Source: Clarkia xantiana subsp. parviflora
Lineage: Eukaryota > Streptophyta > Magnoliopsida > Myrtales > Onagraceae
Length of the DNA stretch: 64,000 nt
Direction: 5' to 3'
NCBI GenBank assembly: GCA_036873135.1
Contig: JAPTYO010000003.1
Location: forward strand, 29,206,763-29,270,762
A program made the translations under genes and the position numbers. This document shows, piece after piece, positions 29,057-41,400 of this stretch (position 1 is its first letter; every line of letters starts with the position of its first letter). Below the pieces are notes generated by a model. It saw only the letters and a list, made by a program, of their open reading frames with translations. It was not told where the DNA came from and made no database searches.

Positions 29057-29440
29057 TTAAACTGAACTTTGGTGTTCAAAATTCAATTTACAAACTCCTA
29101 ATTGACTTTTGAAGGATTCAAAAGATGATATCTTCAAACATTTTGTCAAAATTTCGGTCAATTGATCTTCACTTCGACAAAACTCAACTTCTAACAATCT
29201 TTCTTTACACATGTCTCTTAAGTAATATCTCTTTACGTCAACGTGTTTACTTCTTTCATACATCACTGGGTTTTGGAGAGCTTTATTGCAGATGCATTAT
29301 CACAGTACAACATAGTGGCTTTCTCTTGCTTTTGTTGAAGAAACTTTAACACTCTTCTCATCCAGACCACATGCCAGCCACAGCTTGATCATGCTACATA
29401 CTCTGTTTCTGTGCTTGATAGGGATACAATTGATTGTTTC
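29057..29440 (-). pseudogene. Broken Copia RNase H fragment (second element)
   Basis: The minus strand reads STETEYVA, then WMRRVLKFLQQKQEKATM, LYCDNASAIKLSKTQ, YERSKHVDVKRYYLRD and RSEDQLTEILTKCLK. These are the RNase H and tail motifs of a Ty1/Copia polyprotein, interrupted by an in-frame stop and at least one frameshift. Wording differs from the neighbouring Copia fragment (KHIEVDCHFVRD), so it comes from a different family. It is non-functional. Confidence 0.75.
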
Positions 29441-29499
29441 TTTGAGGTCCAAGATATAGCTGCACTGAAATAATCTGTAAATTCTGCATACTATTCACT

Positions 29500-29644
29500 A
29501 ATCAAAGTTTACAATATATAATGATACGAACGAGCTAAACTTGGTAAATAGCTAAACTAGGAAAGTATTAAAATTTCTAGGAATAGAAAATAAATATTAT
29601 ACAGAATATATAAGATTTCTATATTTAACACTCCTCCTCAAGTT
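29500..29644 (-). repeat. Copia polypurine tract and start of 3' LTR
   Basis: On the minus strand, the Copia coding sequence is followed by AACTTGAGGAGGAG (29644-29631), a polypurine tract. Immediately next is TGTTAAATATAGAAATC, with the TG start expected of an LTR (29630 downward). The far LTR end was not identified, and the LTR appears truncated before the second Copia fragment. Confidence 0.6.
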
Positions 29645-31573
29645 GGAGCGTATATATCTAACATGTCCAACTTGTCACATAGATCATTAATTGAGGCATT
29701 GTGGAGGGGCTTAGTTAGAATGTCTGCAAGCTGGAATCTGTTTCGAACGGGAATGAGTTGAATGTATGGAGGGCTAGAGAATGTTCCCACGACAAGGTCT
29801 CGAACAAAATGACAATCCACCTCAATATGCTTGGTCCTCTCATGGAAGACTTGGTTCTTGGCAATATGCATGGCAGATTCATTATCACAGTGTAGTCTCA
29901 TTAGACCTTCATGATGAATACCTAGTTCGCTGAGTAAGCGTTTCGTCCAAATGAGCTCGCATGATGTGTTTGCCATTGCACGGTATTCTGACTCCGTACT
30001 AGATTGAGATACAACTGTCTGCTTCTTACTCTTCCACGATATAAGGTTCCCACCAAAGAAGACGCAATATCCTGTGGTGGACCTCCGAGTAGTAGGACAC
30101 CCCGCCCAATTGGCATCAGTGAACGCTACGATTCTACTTTGTCCCTGATCAGAATATACAAGGCCTTTACATAGGGATCCTCTAAGGTATTTAAGAATCC
30201 GAATTGCTGCATCCCAGTGTGTTGTGTGCAGAGTTGACACGAATTGACTCACAACACTCACTGGATAAGAGATATCTGGTCGAGTAACCATTAAATAATC
30301 CAGTTTACCTTTGATACTTTTCAGGATCACGTAGAGGTTCCCCCTCATCATGCTGGAGCTTGGTCTCAGGAACCATAGGTGAGTCAACAGGCTTGCACCC
30401 AAGTAACCCACACGCATATAACATATCAAGGACATACTTCATCTGACAAATAAGAATCTTCCCAGGAGATCGTGATACCTCGATCCCAAGAAAGTACTTG
30501 AGCTTACCAAGGTCAGTTATCTGAAATTGCATGCTCAAGAACTTATTTAATGCCGAGATCCCTTCTTCATCGTCACCGGTAATGATCAGATCATCAACAT
30601 ACACAACTAGAATGATGGTCTTCTCCTTTAAGTGCTTGTAGAAAACTGAATGATCATTGGCACTCCTAGTCATGCGAAATTGATTAAGTACGTGGGAGAA
30701 ACTTCCAAACCAAGCTCGGGGGGATTGCTTCAGACCATATAGGGATTTTCGCAGACGGCAAACCTTGGAAGACTCCTCTTGAACAAAAAATCCACGTGGC
30801 TGAGTCATGTAAACCTCCTCCTCAAGGATGCCATTGAGAAATGCATTCTTGACATCCAGTTGGTGCAGTGGCCAGTGACGGATGGCCGCCAGAGAGAGAC
30901 AGATGCGAACATACGCCATCTTAGCAACCAGGGAAAACGCCTCATCATAATCAATGCCAAATTCTTGAGAATAGCCTTTTCGCAACCAACCGAGCTTTGA
31001 GCCGATGAAGCGACCCAACGGGAATAACTTTGACCGTGAAAACCCACTTACAATCAACTGCCTTTTTGCCGGGAGGGAGAGGACAGAGATCCCATGTCTG
31101 ATTGTTCCAAAGAGCTGACATTTCCTCCTGCATAGCACTAAATCACTCTGGATTGGCCAGGGATTCTGTCTCACTTCTAGGAACAGAGTAACTGTCAAGA
31201 CTAGTTTTAAAGGCACGATGATCGGTAGATAGGGCAGCATAGGAACATAAGCTATCTAGAGGATATCTGGTACTGGGGCAATTACGGGAGCCGTTTCGAA
31301 GGGCAATGTGAATGCCAATGTAGAGGTAGAGTCAGGTCTGAGAATTTGTACGGGATTAACTGATTGTGTAGGAGATGGTGGAGATTTAGGTAGGGATTCA
31401 ATGATTGGAACAAGGGTTGCACGAGTCTCATGGTCCTGCATGTTCTGAACATGGTTAGTATTAACAGGAAGTGTCTTATCCCTTTGAGTATATACCTGAG
31501 TTATAGGAGGCGTAGGAGGTGCATTATCAATCTCGGGTGAAGCAGAGCGTGTTATCTTACGGGGAGTAATCAC
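29638..31573 (-). pseudogene. 5'-truncated, frameshifted Ty1/Copia polyprotein
   Basis: On the minus strand, a linker region (from about 31573) leads into reverse transcriptase: KGYSQEFGIDYDEAFS, QLDVKNAFLNGILEEEVYM, KSLYGLKQSPRAWF and the catalytic VVYVDDLIITGDD. RNase H follows: FTDANWAGCPTTRRSTTGYC, SSTESEYRAMA, HCDNESAMHIAKN and LADILTKPLHNA. Frames break near 30,980 (after KARLVA) and near 30,310 (after DPEKYQR), so at least two frameshifts interrupt it. Gag, protease and integrase are absent and no 5' LTR was recognised. It is a dead fragment with its 3' polypurine tract and LTR start retained. Normal function would be retrotransposition by reverse transcription. Confidence 0.92.
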
Positions 31574-31862
31574 TACAGATACTTAAAACAAGAGACATAC
31601 TAGTAATCAGAATTACGCAGCGGAAGATCCGCACATACCTTTAAGATGATCTGTAGACCCAAGATCTTCTCAAGAGGGAGTTCACGATCCTCCAGTCGGG
31701 ACCCGTGGAGGTTCTTGTTAGAGAAGCCCCACGCGGTACAAGCTCCACAGCAAAGCCTCTGATCGATTCTTGGCACAGGGACAGATCTCTGGAGTGTTTG
31801 CTTGGAAAGCAAATTGGCACACCTTGAGTTAGGGGTTCGGCCGAAATACCTAGGTGTGGGGT

Positions 31863-32285
31863 GGATGGTTTTTCTCTCTTAAAACACTTTAATGAGGGAA
31901 TATTGATTAACCCTAAAAATCCCCTAACACTATGTAAACATATGGTGATGGGCGCCGTAATTGGATGGTTTTTCTCTCTTAAAACACTTTAATGAGGGAA
32001 TATTGATTAACCCTAAAAATCCCCTAACACTATGTAAACATATAGTTTACCTAAGGAAATTAGGTAATGTCACATTAGGGTAATTGGGCTAGACCTAAAT
32101 CCCAATTGACATGAGAGGCCCAAATTATGGGCCTCCCCTATGCATGGCCGGCCGAAATACCTAGTGTGGGCAAAGTGGACTTTTGTCCACTTTGCTCCTC
32201 CTATAAATACATGGTGTTATGAGATTTTTAGGGTTAATCACTATTTCATCATTAGAGTGTTTTAGAGAGAAAAACCTTCCACCCT
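31863..32285. repeat. 100-bp-spaced direct repeat with an inverted copy
   Basis: About 81 bases beginning GGATGGTTTTTCTCTCTTAA occur at 31863 and again at 31963, almost identical. A diverged copy in inverse orientation lies near 32,215-32,285 (GTGTTTTAGAGAGAAAAACC). The phrase GGCCGAAATACCTAG occurs on both sides (about 31,841 and 32,154). A TATA-like CTATAAATAC at about 32,200 sits between. It is probably part of an LTR or promoter-bearing repeat; the family was not recognised. Confidence 0.55.
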
Positions 32286-32399
32286 AATGAACAAAATCTA
32301 CCCTAAATAAAATTAATTGGGTTACTCTTAGGCCTTAGCCCATCCAACCAAATCCTTTTATTGTTGAGCCCATCATCAGTCACTGACCCTAATAATATA

Positions 32400-35300
32400 C
32401 CTTAGTCTCTCGCTCGATTTTACTTTTCCTCTTGCTTCCTCTATCAGACTACTGCCGAAATTTCTAATAATTAGGTTAGTTTTGATTCTACTACTCTTGC
32501 TTCAAATTTCCACAGTTTTCTCTTTGACTGACGAAAGCTACCGCGACATGCTCCGCTCAAAGCTCACCGTAGCTCCGCAACCCTAATCGTTAAAAATTCG
32601 CCCAGCCACGAACTCCTCTTGCCACTCGCCACCACATTAACCCTAAATCCATCTTCTGCATTGAAGTGAGGGGATAAAGAAAGATCAAGGGTTTCAAAGG
32701 TCCGTCGACCCTCTTTTGATAGCATCGCTGACCCTCTTCTTGCCAGATCTAGCTCCGTAGGTGTTCTAGCTCCGTTAGAGACTGGGCCTCGCCACATGCG
32801 TCTTCTACACCTTCTTGTGGTTTCGAACCCCGAAGTCACTCTGCAATATCTTATTTCAATTTTGCAGTAGAGATAGAGACACATGCATATGGATTTTGAC
32901 CGAGCGGAGACAACAGTGGAAGTTGCTGATCTTGATTCGAACCAGCATATATGAATTCGAAAACTGTTCTTGGGATGTTTGATTTCTCCGTGATCGATCG
33001 AAGGTATGTAAGATCTGAGACTAATTTATTCAATTATGTATTTAATTGCAGTAATTTTAATTGAAAAAAATCGTACTGGTTTTAATTTTGGTGCTGCTTC
33101 ATGTCCTTTTATAGGCCCTTCATTGAATTGGGCACAGAGTATTGGAAGAACAGAAGCTGCCCCTTTCGTTGAAAAGGAATGCGTTTGAAGACTGAGCGAT
33201 TAATCAATTATTGTTTATTTATGCGTTTCAAAGACTGCTCAATTAAATCGATATTCAATTCACTGAATTGAAACCGTTAGGAATTACCGTACCAGTAGAC
33301 CTAACTTAGAGACCTAACTTAGACTGTGCATGAATTTGATTACTGCTTTATATTTGAGACCGACGTTGTTTTGTATGAGCTGACGTGGGAAGCTCTAGTT
33401 TACCCGGGACCATCTGTATTAGGTGTGATGATGATGTAATAGTGTAGTTTTGAATATGCAGAGATGAGAAACCGAGCTTTGCTTTTACTGATGGAGTGCG
33501 GCGTCGTTTTCATGATGGAGTGTTGTGTCGTTTTGCTGAAGTCTACTTACCGTGTGTGAAGAAATGGGCGTCGTTTTTGTAATCACTGGTTAGAGAATTG
33601 TTGAAGTGGACGTCAGTTTTTAATAACGTGTCAAAGTTAGGGATGATCGGGATTAGTATAATATTTAGATTTAGATATATATAATATGTTAAATGGATCC
33701 AGTTCCGGGTATTTGGGTACCCGCCTACTTATCCCGGAACCGGAACCGAAAATATCAATTCTTGAAATTTTAACCCAGAACCATACCAGAACCGATTACC
33801 TCTACCTAGAACCTACCCAAATGACCGGTTCCGGTTCCAATCGGGTATTTTGCTCACCCCTAATTAGCACTAACAGAAACAAGAAATAAATGTTGAGTAG
33901 CCCAGAGCAGATTCATGATATGTAGAACGTTTGAGCTACTCGGTGGAACATTTTTTCAAATGATTGTACTATGTACTGGGCAATGGGAAATATCTTAACG
34001 ATGTTCATTGTGAACTATATGACATGGTTCGAACAGGTGCAAAAGTTGAACTATTTGGATCATTTATGTCTAGGAAATGCATCTGATTGTTGCATCCTTT
34101 CTGTTTCCTAAAAACGTACGTGGATGAAAATTCCTTATTCTGTTTTTCAGTTTTAATGTTAGGGATTTCGGAAAAATCGTCAATTTAACGTTCTTCGACA
34201 ACCTGTCTATGCTTGGTGTTTATTATTGTATGCTGATTTTTATTTTATTAATTAATTATTGTATGCTTTATAGAGTATTTTAAAACACGAACTTTTTATT
34301 TACATTTTCTCTCCGACAGGTCTTGCTTCTACATCTCTTAGAGTGAAATCATATTTCACCACTTAGCTTCTAACTGTATTATCTTGGTTAACTTTTGTAT
34401 CGTACTTTTGTACCCGAATGGATTTACGTGAGCTACTTTGGTAAAGTGGTGATGAGGATGACGCGTTAGAGAAAGTATACAACAAAGTCAGAAAGATAGA
34501 GTTAAATGATGGAGGAGATATCGACACACGCAAAGAGATAGTGAATATGTAGAGAAAGAAAATATACTATATGTGCTTCTGTGACTCACAATAGGAGATA
34601 AGTGTTTGATATTTTTTAGGTTAAGTGTCTTTTCTGGTAGTTGAATAAAATCGAAAGTTGTTAAATATGAGTTATTTATGTTGTGGCATTGCGGATATTA
34701 TATTAGAAAGTATTATTGTGCAACTCTTTTGACTTAAGAAGTTCTTATATTAATATGCAATTTTTTCGTTTAAATATCAAATGGTTGTTCAATTTGTTTG
34801 ATCTTGAGCATTTTATATTTTTTTTGCAAACCATTTTAACTTATTAATTGTTCGCGTTTTAGATATCACCCACGCTTCGCGAAGGTAATGTACTTTAGTA
34901 TTAATAACTTATTAATGGTTGTTGAGAGTTTTTTTGTCATGTAATTGGTAAGAGTTTAATAATAGAATAGATTTAAATACAATATTAGAGAAAAAAAAAC
35001 ATTTTTTAAATGAGGCTTAACTTTAATAATACAAATTATTTAAAACAATGCTTTTTTTTATTGAATAAAACAATGCTTTAAAGGTAGAAATAAATTGTAA
35101 AATCTGTACATCAACATTAATAATGTCAGCTACAGTTATAGGATGATGTTGATTGATTAATAATATGTTTTGGCCAAACTAAACGATTAAATATATAATT
35201 AGAAAAATAATTTCCAAGCTGGAGACATGTGTAGTCTATTGTTACATTTTGTGCACATGGCGAAATTAAAACCATTGCCTCGATTAAAGTCAACATTAGG

Positions 35301-35416
35301 CAGTCCACAGCTCATAATAAAACAGCTCTCAAGTTCACTTCCATGGTGAAGAGCTGATCTGTGGGACTCGGAACAGAGATATATATCCAGGAAAGGAAAC
35401 ATTGTCTCCACTTGGC
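32400..35416. other. Repeat-rich spacer without recognisable gene
   Basis: Short open frames on the minus strand (for example 32564-32884) show no known motif or splice partner. A small element with GGTTCCGGTTCC and CCGGAACCGG palindromes lies at 33,640-33,865, ending GCTCACCCCTAA. The remainder is AT-rich. The right end holds the promoter and leader of the first thioesterase gene. Confidence 0.5.
33640..33865. mobile_element. Small MITE-like element with CCGGAACCGG core
   Basis: The left end TTAGGGATGATCGGG and right end CCGATTGG...GCTCACCCCTAA face each other as imperfect inverted termini. The inside contains GGTACCC, CCCGGAACCGGAACCG and ACCGGTTCCGGTTCC. Length is about 225 bp. No target duplication was fixed. 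Confidence 0.35.
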
Positions 35417-38400
35417 ATGTCAATGGATGCCCAATCAGGTAACATTGAACTAAAACTTGAGATTTAACTGTGCTACCGAGTTTGAATCTCCTTATACTAT
35501 GTGAATTTTTAGTTGATCTCTTCACCATTTATGTGGGATAAAACATTTTTAGAGATCTATTATGTAAATGTTTAATTAAATTGAGATTAAACTCAATGCG
35601 GTGGAGAATGCGGTGGAGAGAGTTCCCATTTAATGTTTAAATTTTTGGAAGGAACACTTTATCAACTTTTAACCGAAAGTAAAAAATTTCACTCTAGTAA
35701 CGATTTTGTGATAGCCATAACGAAAATATCAAATTTATAAATCCATGAATCAAAATACTCAAGTACGTGTACTGATTTCAACACGACTGTCATTCGTATC
35801 CAATTTTCAGTTTTTAAGTAATTAACTTAATTAGCAATAATAATCTCTTGGGAGGCGAATCTCATCCGCATCCTTTTCTTAATACATTTTATGGGTTGTT
35901 TTCTCTTGATTTTAAGTAGTTTTAGGATTTATGTAAATTTAAAATTAAAAAAAAAATTAAATCAATTTGCCACTGCCCAACCAAACTGACCAATTTGTAC
36001 ACCTAACTAAACTGTTCACCAATCAAATATATATTTTTTTTTTTAATTTTATTTTATAAAGGAGTTAACCCGAAACTGTTTATCAAATACAATAGTCTTT
36101 TTTAAAAAATTATCCATCTTGTGTTCACCCTACCAAACTGAATGCATAAACTTCCCTTTAAGATTCACCCGGACATACTGTTTACCAAACATATTAGATT
36201 TTGTAAACGGTATGATCGAGTTAACATGTGCTGATTTTATTCCTTCAAATCAATTTGCTTTCAAGGTTCACGCCCTAACCAATCCATTTCCAACCCAAAA
36301 GATTTTTAGAAGAAAAAAATCTTAAAATTATGTAAATCATAAAATTACCAAAAATCAAGAAAGAAACTAGAAAATGTAATAAATAAAAAGAACATGCATT
36401 GTGGTTGTTCGTAAGTAAAATGATATACTTGTAAATGAATACAAAAATCCAACATTAAACAGCGGGATGTGCGTATTTGAGTATTTTGCAGTGTTATCAG
36501 AACCGGACCGGACCGGCGGTCCGACCGGGTTCGAACCGGAACCGGTGCTTCCAACGGTCCGGTTTGACCAAATCCGGAGGATGTAAGCGAACCCGGTTTG
36601 GTATCCGGTTTTTTGAAGAACCGACCGGTTTTAAGCAGACCGGGCGGTTCTCCGGTTCACCGGTTCGGACTCCATTAAATTTATATAAAAAAAAAAAAAA
36701 AACAGAACAGACTTTAAACCTACGTTTCCAAAATCCAAATTCAGAAGAGAAGACTCGCCGTCAAGGACACTCCTAGCCCAACTCCCTTCTCTCGCCGCAG
36801 CAAAACAGACGAGCACAGTCTCGTTGATCAAGCTTGGTCGTTGAGTCTCCACCAAAATCGCGTTGCTTCGAATAGATCGATGGAGTACAGAGTTCCGATT
36901 TGAATTTAGGGGAAGGAAGGAAGGAACTCACCACTGCTGCTTCTGGTATTCTTGAATGGCTTGTCTTGAATGGCTTGTGCTAAGTTAGGGGTCGAACTCA
37001 ATGAAGAACGGAGTGGATGCTTCATATGGGGTGATTGGATTTGGAGGTGGAGTATCGGTATAGAGGCAAGTGGAGGGAGGGGTTGCTGTAGGCATGTGAG
37101 GCGTGTAATTGATTTAGGTTTGTGAAATTAGATTAGGTTTAAGCAGTGTTATCAGAACCGGACCGGACACCGAACCGGTGAAGACGCCGGTTCCCGGGTT
37201 GCCGGTCTGAACCCGGTTCGAACCCGGTTCGACTGTTTTAACTACATTTTTTTTTTGCCCACATCCCGTTTTAACTACAATCTCAAACATAATATCCACC
37301 CTAAAAAATATAAGCCCAGCCCACAATCTAAACCTAACTGAGCCCAATATCTGAGCCCCACAAATATAACTGAGCCCAATATCTCTCTTAAACCTAATCT
37401 AATTTCACAAACCTAAATCAATTACACGCCTCACATGCCTACAGCAACCCCTCCCTCCACTTGCCTCTATACCGATACTCCACCTCCAAATCCAATCACC
37501 CCATATGAAGCATCCACTCCGTTCTTCATTGAGTTCGACCCCTAACTTAGCACAAGCCATTCAAGACAAGCCATTCAAGAATACCAGAAGCAGCAGTGGT
37601 GAGTTCCTTCCTTCCTTCCCCTAAATTCAAATCGGAACTCTGTACTCCATCGATCTATTCGAAGCAACGCGATTTTGGTGGAGACTCAACGACCAAGCTT
37701 GATCAACGAGACTGTGCTCGTCTGTTTTGCTGCGGCGAGAGAAGGGAGTTGGGCTAGGAGTGTCCTTGACGGCGAGTCTTCTCTTCTGAATTTGGATTTT
37801 GGAAACGTAGGTTTAAAGTCTGTTCTGTTTTTTTTTTTTTTTTTTATATAAATTTAATGGAGTCCGAACCGGTGAACCGGAGAACCGCCTGGTCTGCTTA
37901 AAACCGGTCGGTTCTTCAAAAAACCGGATACCAAACCGGGTTCGCTTACATCCTCCGGATTTGGTCAAACCGGACCGTTGGAAGCACCGGTTCCGGTTCG
38001 AACCCGGTCGGACCGCCGGTCCGGTCCGGTTCTGATAACACTGGGTTTAAGAGAGATATTGGGCTCAGTTATATTTGTGGGGCTCAGATATTGGGCTCAG
38101 TTAGGTTTAGATTGTGGGCTGGGCTTATATTTTTTAGGGTGGATATTATGTTTGAGATTGTAGTTAAAACGGGATGTGGGCAAAAAAAAAATGTAGTTAA
38201 AACAATCGAACCGGGTTCGAACCGGGTTCAGACCGGCAACCCGGGAACCGGCGTCTTCACCGGTTCGGTGTCCGGTCCGGTTCTGATAACACTGGTATTT
38301 TGTCAATGTATTTGACAATCATGTTATTTGGTTGATTTTCTTTAGGAAATGCGTAGAGACTCTCCTGCTTTTATCATTAACCCTAGAAATCAATACACTG

Positions 38401-41400
38401 AGCTCGGTTGTAACTGAGCTAATTCCCGTATATGGCTTTCTGGGCAGTTAAGCTTCACCGTCTTCGGTTAAAAGCAAATAACCGACCCATCACTGATGAA
38501 CTCGAATCAAGTTCTAATTAAACAGCTCAAATGTCTGGACTGCTGAGATACAATATGATCGGGGGGGGGGGGGGGGGGGGGCATCGGGCTTCGAATTTTC
38601 TTGAATTCTTACCGTGTTTCAACCTTTTTTGGTAGTAATTGAGTTTTTAGGAGCCGTCCCGCTGCTGCAGAAGTTGCCTAGCTTCTCTCTGAAGAAGATT
38701 GCTGAAGCCGCTGTGTTTAGACACTATGGTATTATCAAACTTCATTTTCTTTTTCATTTTTTTCTTCTTTTAAACTAGAAATAACAATGTGATCAGAAGT
38801 AGAAGAATAAGGTGTAACTTATCATTCTTTTATTACTTGGTGTGACCTGCATTGTATAGACAAGGGACAATCTGTTGTACATGAAGGAGATATTGGAGAA
38901 GGCGTGTATTTCATTTGGGAGGGTGAGGTAAGTTTTTCGGACATTGTTATAATGATAGCACCTTGTTAAATACAGAAAAAAGGGTACTTTTTTTGATTGA
39001 AACCCATCTGTGTTCTACAGAATATAAACTCTCTTGTTTTCAAGTTTAGCATGTTCTTTACAGGCTGAAGTCTCTGGACCTGTTGATTCTGAGGATCCCG
39101 ATTTTCGTCTGAGAAAATTTGATTACTTTGGCCATGGTGAGATTCTTCAATATCCTACTAGAATTCACATAGCAATTATATGAATCATGCATATAGGTTT
39201 AGTCGTCACCACTTGATTCTTTGTATCCTCTTGATGCAATTGAAGTAAATTTCAAAATGGTATTTTTCAGTTTGCTTTAGATGTGAATGGAAGTTACATG
39301 GCCACTGAATTTAATTCTTCAGGTACTGCAAAAGTTGTTCATGTAGCTGATGTAACTGCTTTGTCAAAGGTAATTTCCCATTTTCAATCTTTTCAAACAT
39401 TGAACAACCATATTCAAGCTTAACTCAAAGAGTCACTCCAAATTGGGCTTACTTGCAGCTTATCTGTTTGGTGTTGCCCCATGAGCATTCCCATTTACTC
39501 CAGACAAAATCAATATGGAATACAGATGAACAAATTGAGGAGCCTTGCCTTGTGGAGCAAATACTGCAACTTGAGCCAGTAGAAGTATGTTCATGATACA
39601 CTTTTATTACTGCTTTTACCCATTTAATTCCAACCCATCCTCAGACTGCATTGATGGACTTCCCTTGTAATCTGTTATGCAGGTTAACATATTCAAAGGC
39701 ATAACCTTGCCAGCTGCCCCAAAATATGGGAAAGTCTTTGGTGGACAGTTAGTCGCACAGGTATGATTAGTTTATGATCTATCCTCTTCTCTTCTAATCC
39801 TTGGTTAATGACATATTTGGCAACTTAAGATAAACATACCGAATAATTTATTGGTTTAAGAACCTAAAAACAGTTCTAATTATAGGTCATGTTGCTAATC
39901 GCTGTCTCAGATTTAAAATGTTGATATTCGTTGTCCGAACTAATTAGATTGATTGATTTCCACTTTTTTCACTTTAAATTGACGAAACAAAAACATGTTT
40001 TTCAAGCATCAAATAAGCCTAAACCATAAGCAACAAATCTGATACTTCAGAAAAACAGAAAACATTAATTTTGACTCCTAAATCAGTTGAAAAAGGTGGA
40101 AAAACAAAACAAATTTGATAGTTAGGACACCGAATATCAACATTTTAAATCTGCAATAGCGATTAGCATCATGACCTGTAGTTGAGACTTTTTTTAGGTT
40201 ATTAACCCTAATTTCATTAACTAACAGTGTCTTTTCACTTGTAGGCATCAGCTGCAGCATCTAAAACTGTTGACTCTCTCAAGGCTATCCACAGTTTGCA
40301 TGTGTATTTCCTTCTTGCTGGGGATTTCAACTGTAGGCACATCTTTTTGGTCGTAGGATATTGGTTGTAGAAATTTATATTGTTAATTTGGTACTCCCAT
40401 TTATATTGCAGTTCCAATTATATACAAGGTTCATCGCTTACGTGACGGTAAAAGTTTTGCTACTAGACGAGTCGAAGCAATCCAAAATGGAACAGTCATA
40501 TTCACATTGTTGGCTTCATTTCAGGTATGTTAATAACTTGCTGTCACATACAACGTCTTCTATTTGTTACGATTGACCCGGCTACCAGTTTATGGTGATA
40601 CATTGTTATGCCACTACAAAAATGTAAATATTGTTATGCCACTTTGAAATTTCACTTTGACAGACAGAGGAAGAAGGATTTGAACATCAAGTGGTAACAA
40701 TGCCTTCTGTTCCTGCTCCAGAAATGGTAAGGATATGCAACTACTAACATTCTGTTTATAATTTGGCCAAAAAGAAATTCTCTGTTCATAATATTTATGT
40801 TGCATTTTTCTCTGAATGACATTCTTTACAGCTTCTATCATTTGAACAACTACGGGAAAGGCGACTTATCGATCCTCGCCTGCCAAGGTAAAGGGTTTTG
40901 AATAGTGACTCAAGTACTAAACTTAAACTACTTCTGATGATAATCCATCCCTATTATAATGCTTGATGTTCGATTAAAATGGTAATATCTCAGGGGCTAC
41001 CGAAACAAAGTTGCCACATCTAAATTTCCGCCATCGCCAATAGAGGTAAGGTTTTGTGAGCCTGGCAATGCTACAAATCAGACTGAAAGCCCTCCAAGGT
41101 TAGTTGGACAATCTTTTTTTTTTACCAAAATAATTTTACTACAAAACACGCGTTTATGATACTCTTTCCTGATCATTTTCAGTGTGAGATACTGGTTTCG
41201 AGCAAGGGGAAAACTCTCAGATGATCAGGCACTACACAGGTGATGAACAGAAAGTTTTGTAATTTCTTGAATTTGAGAGCTCTTATGGCAATGTAGTTTT
41301 ATATTTAATTTCGGGTCGGGTTAATCTTTTCTACAGATGCGTTGTGGCCTTTGCTTCGGATTTAATATTCCTGGGCACAACATTGAATCCTCATCGCAGA

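Noticed and set aside
29057..31573. Active Copia retrotransposon
   Set aside because: Gag, protease and integrase are missing and the reverse transcriptase frame is broken at least twice.
35199..35528. 109-codon minus-strand frame taken as a gene
   Set aside because: It is antisense to the leader and exon 1 of thioesterase copy 1, whose sequence is duplicated at copy 2.
36477..38318. Small frames (60-99 codons) in ACCGGTT-rich sequence
   Set aside because: They fall within the nested hAT elements and appear in mirror-image pairs.
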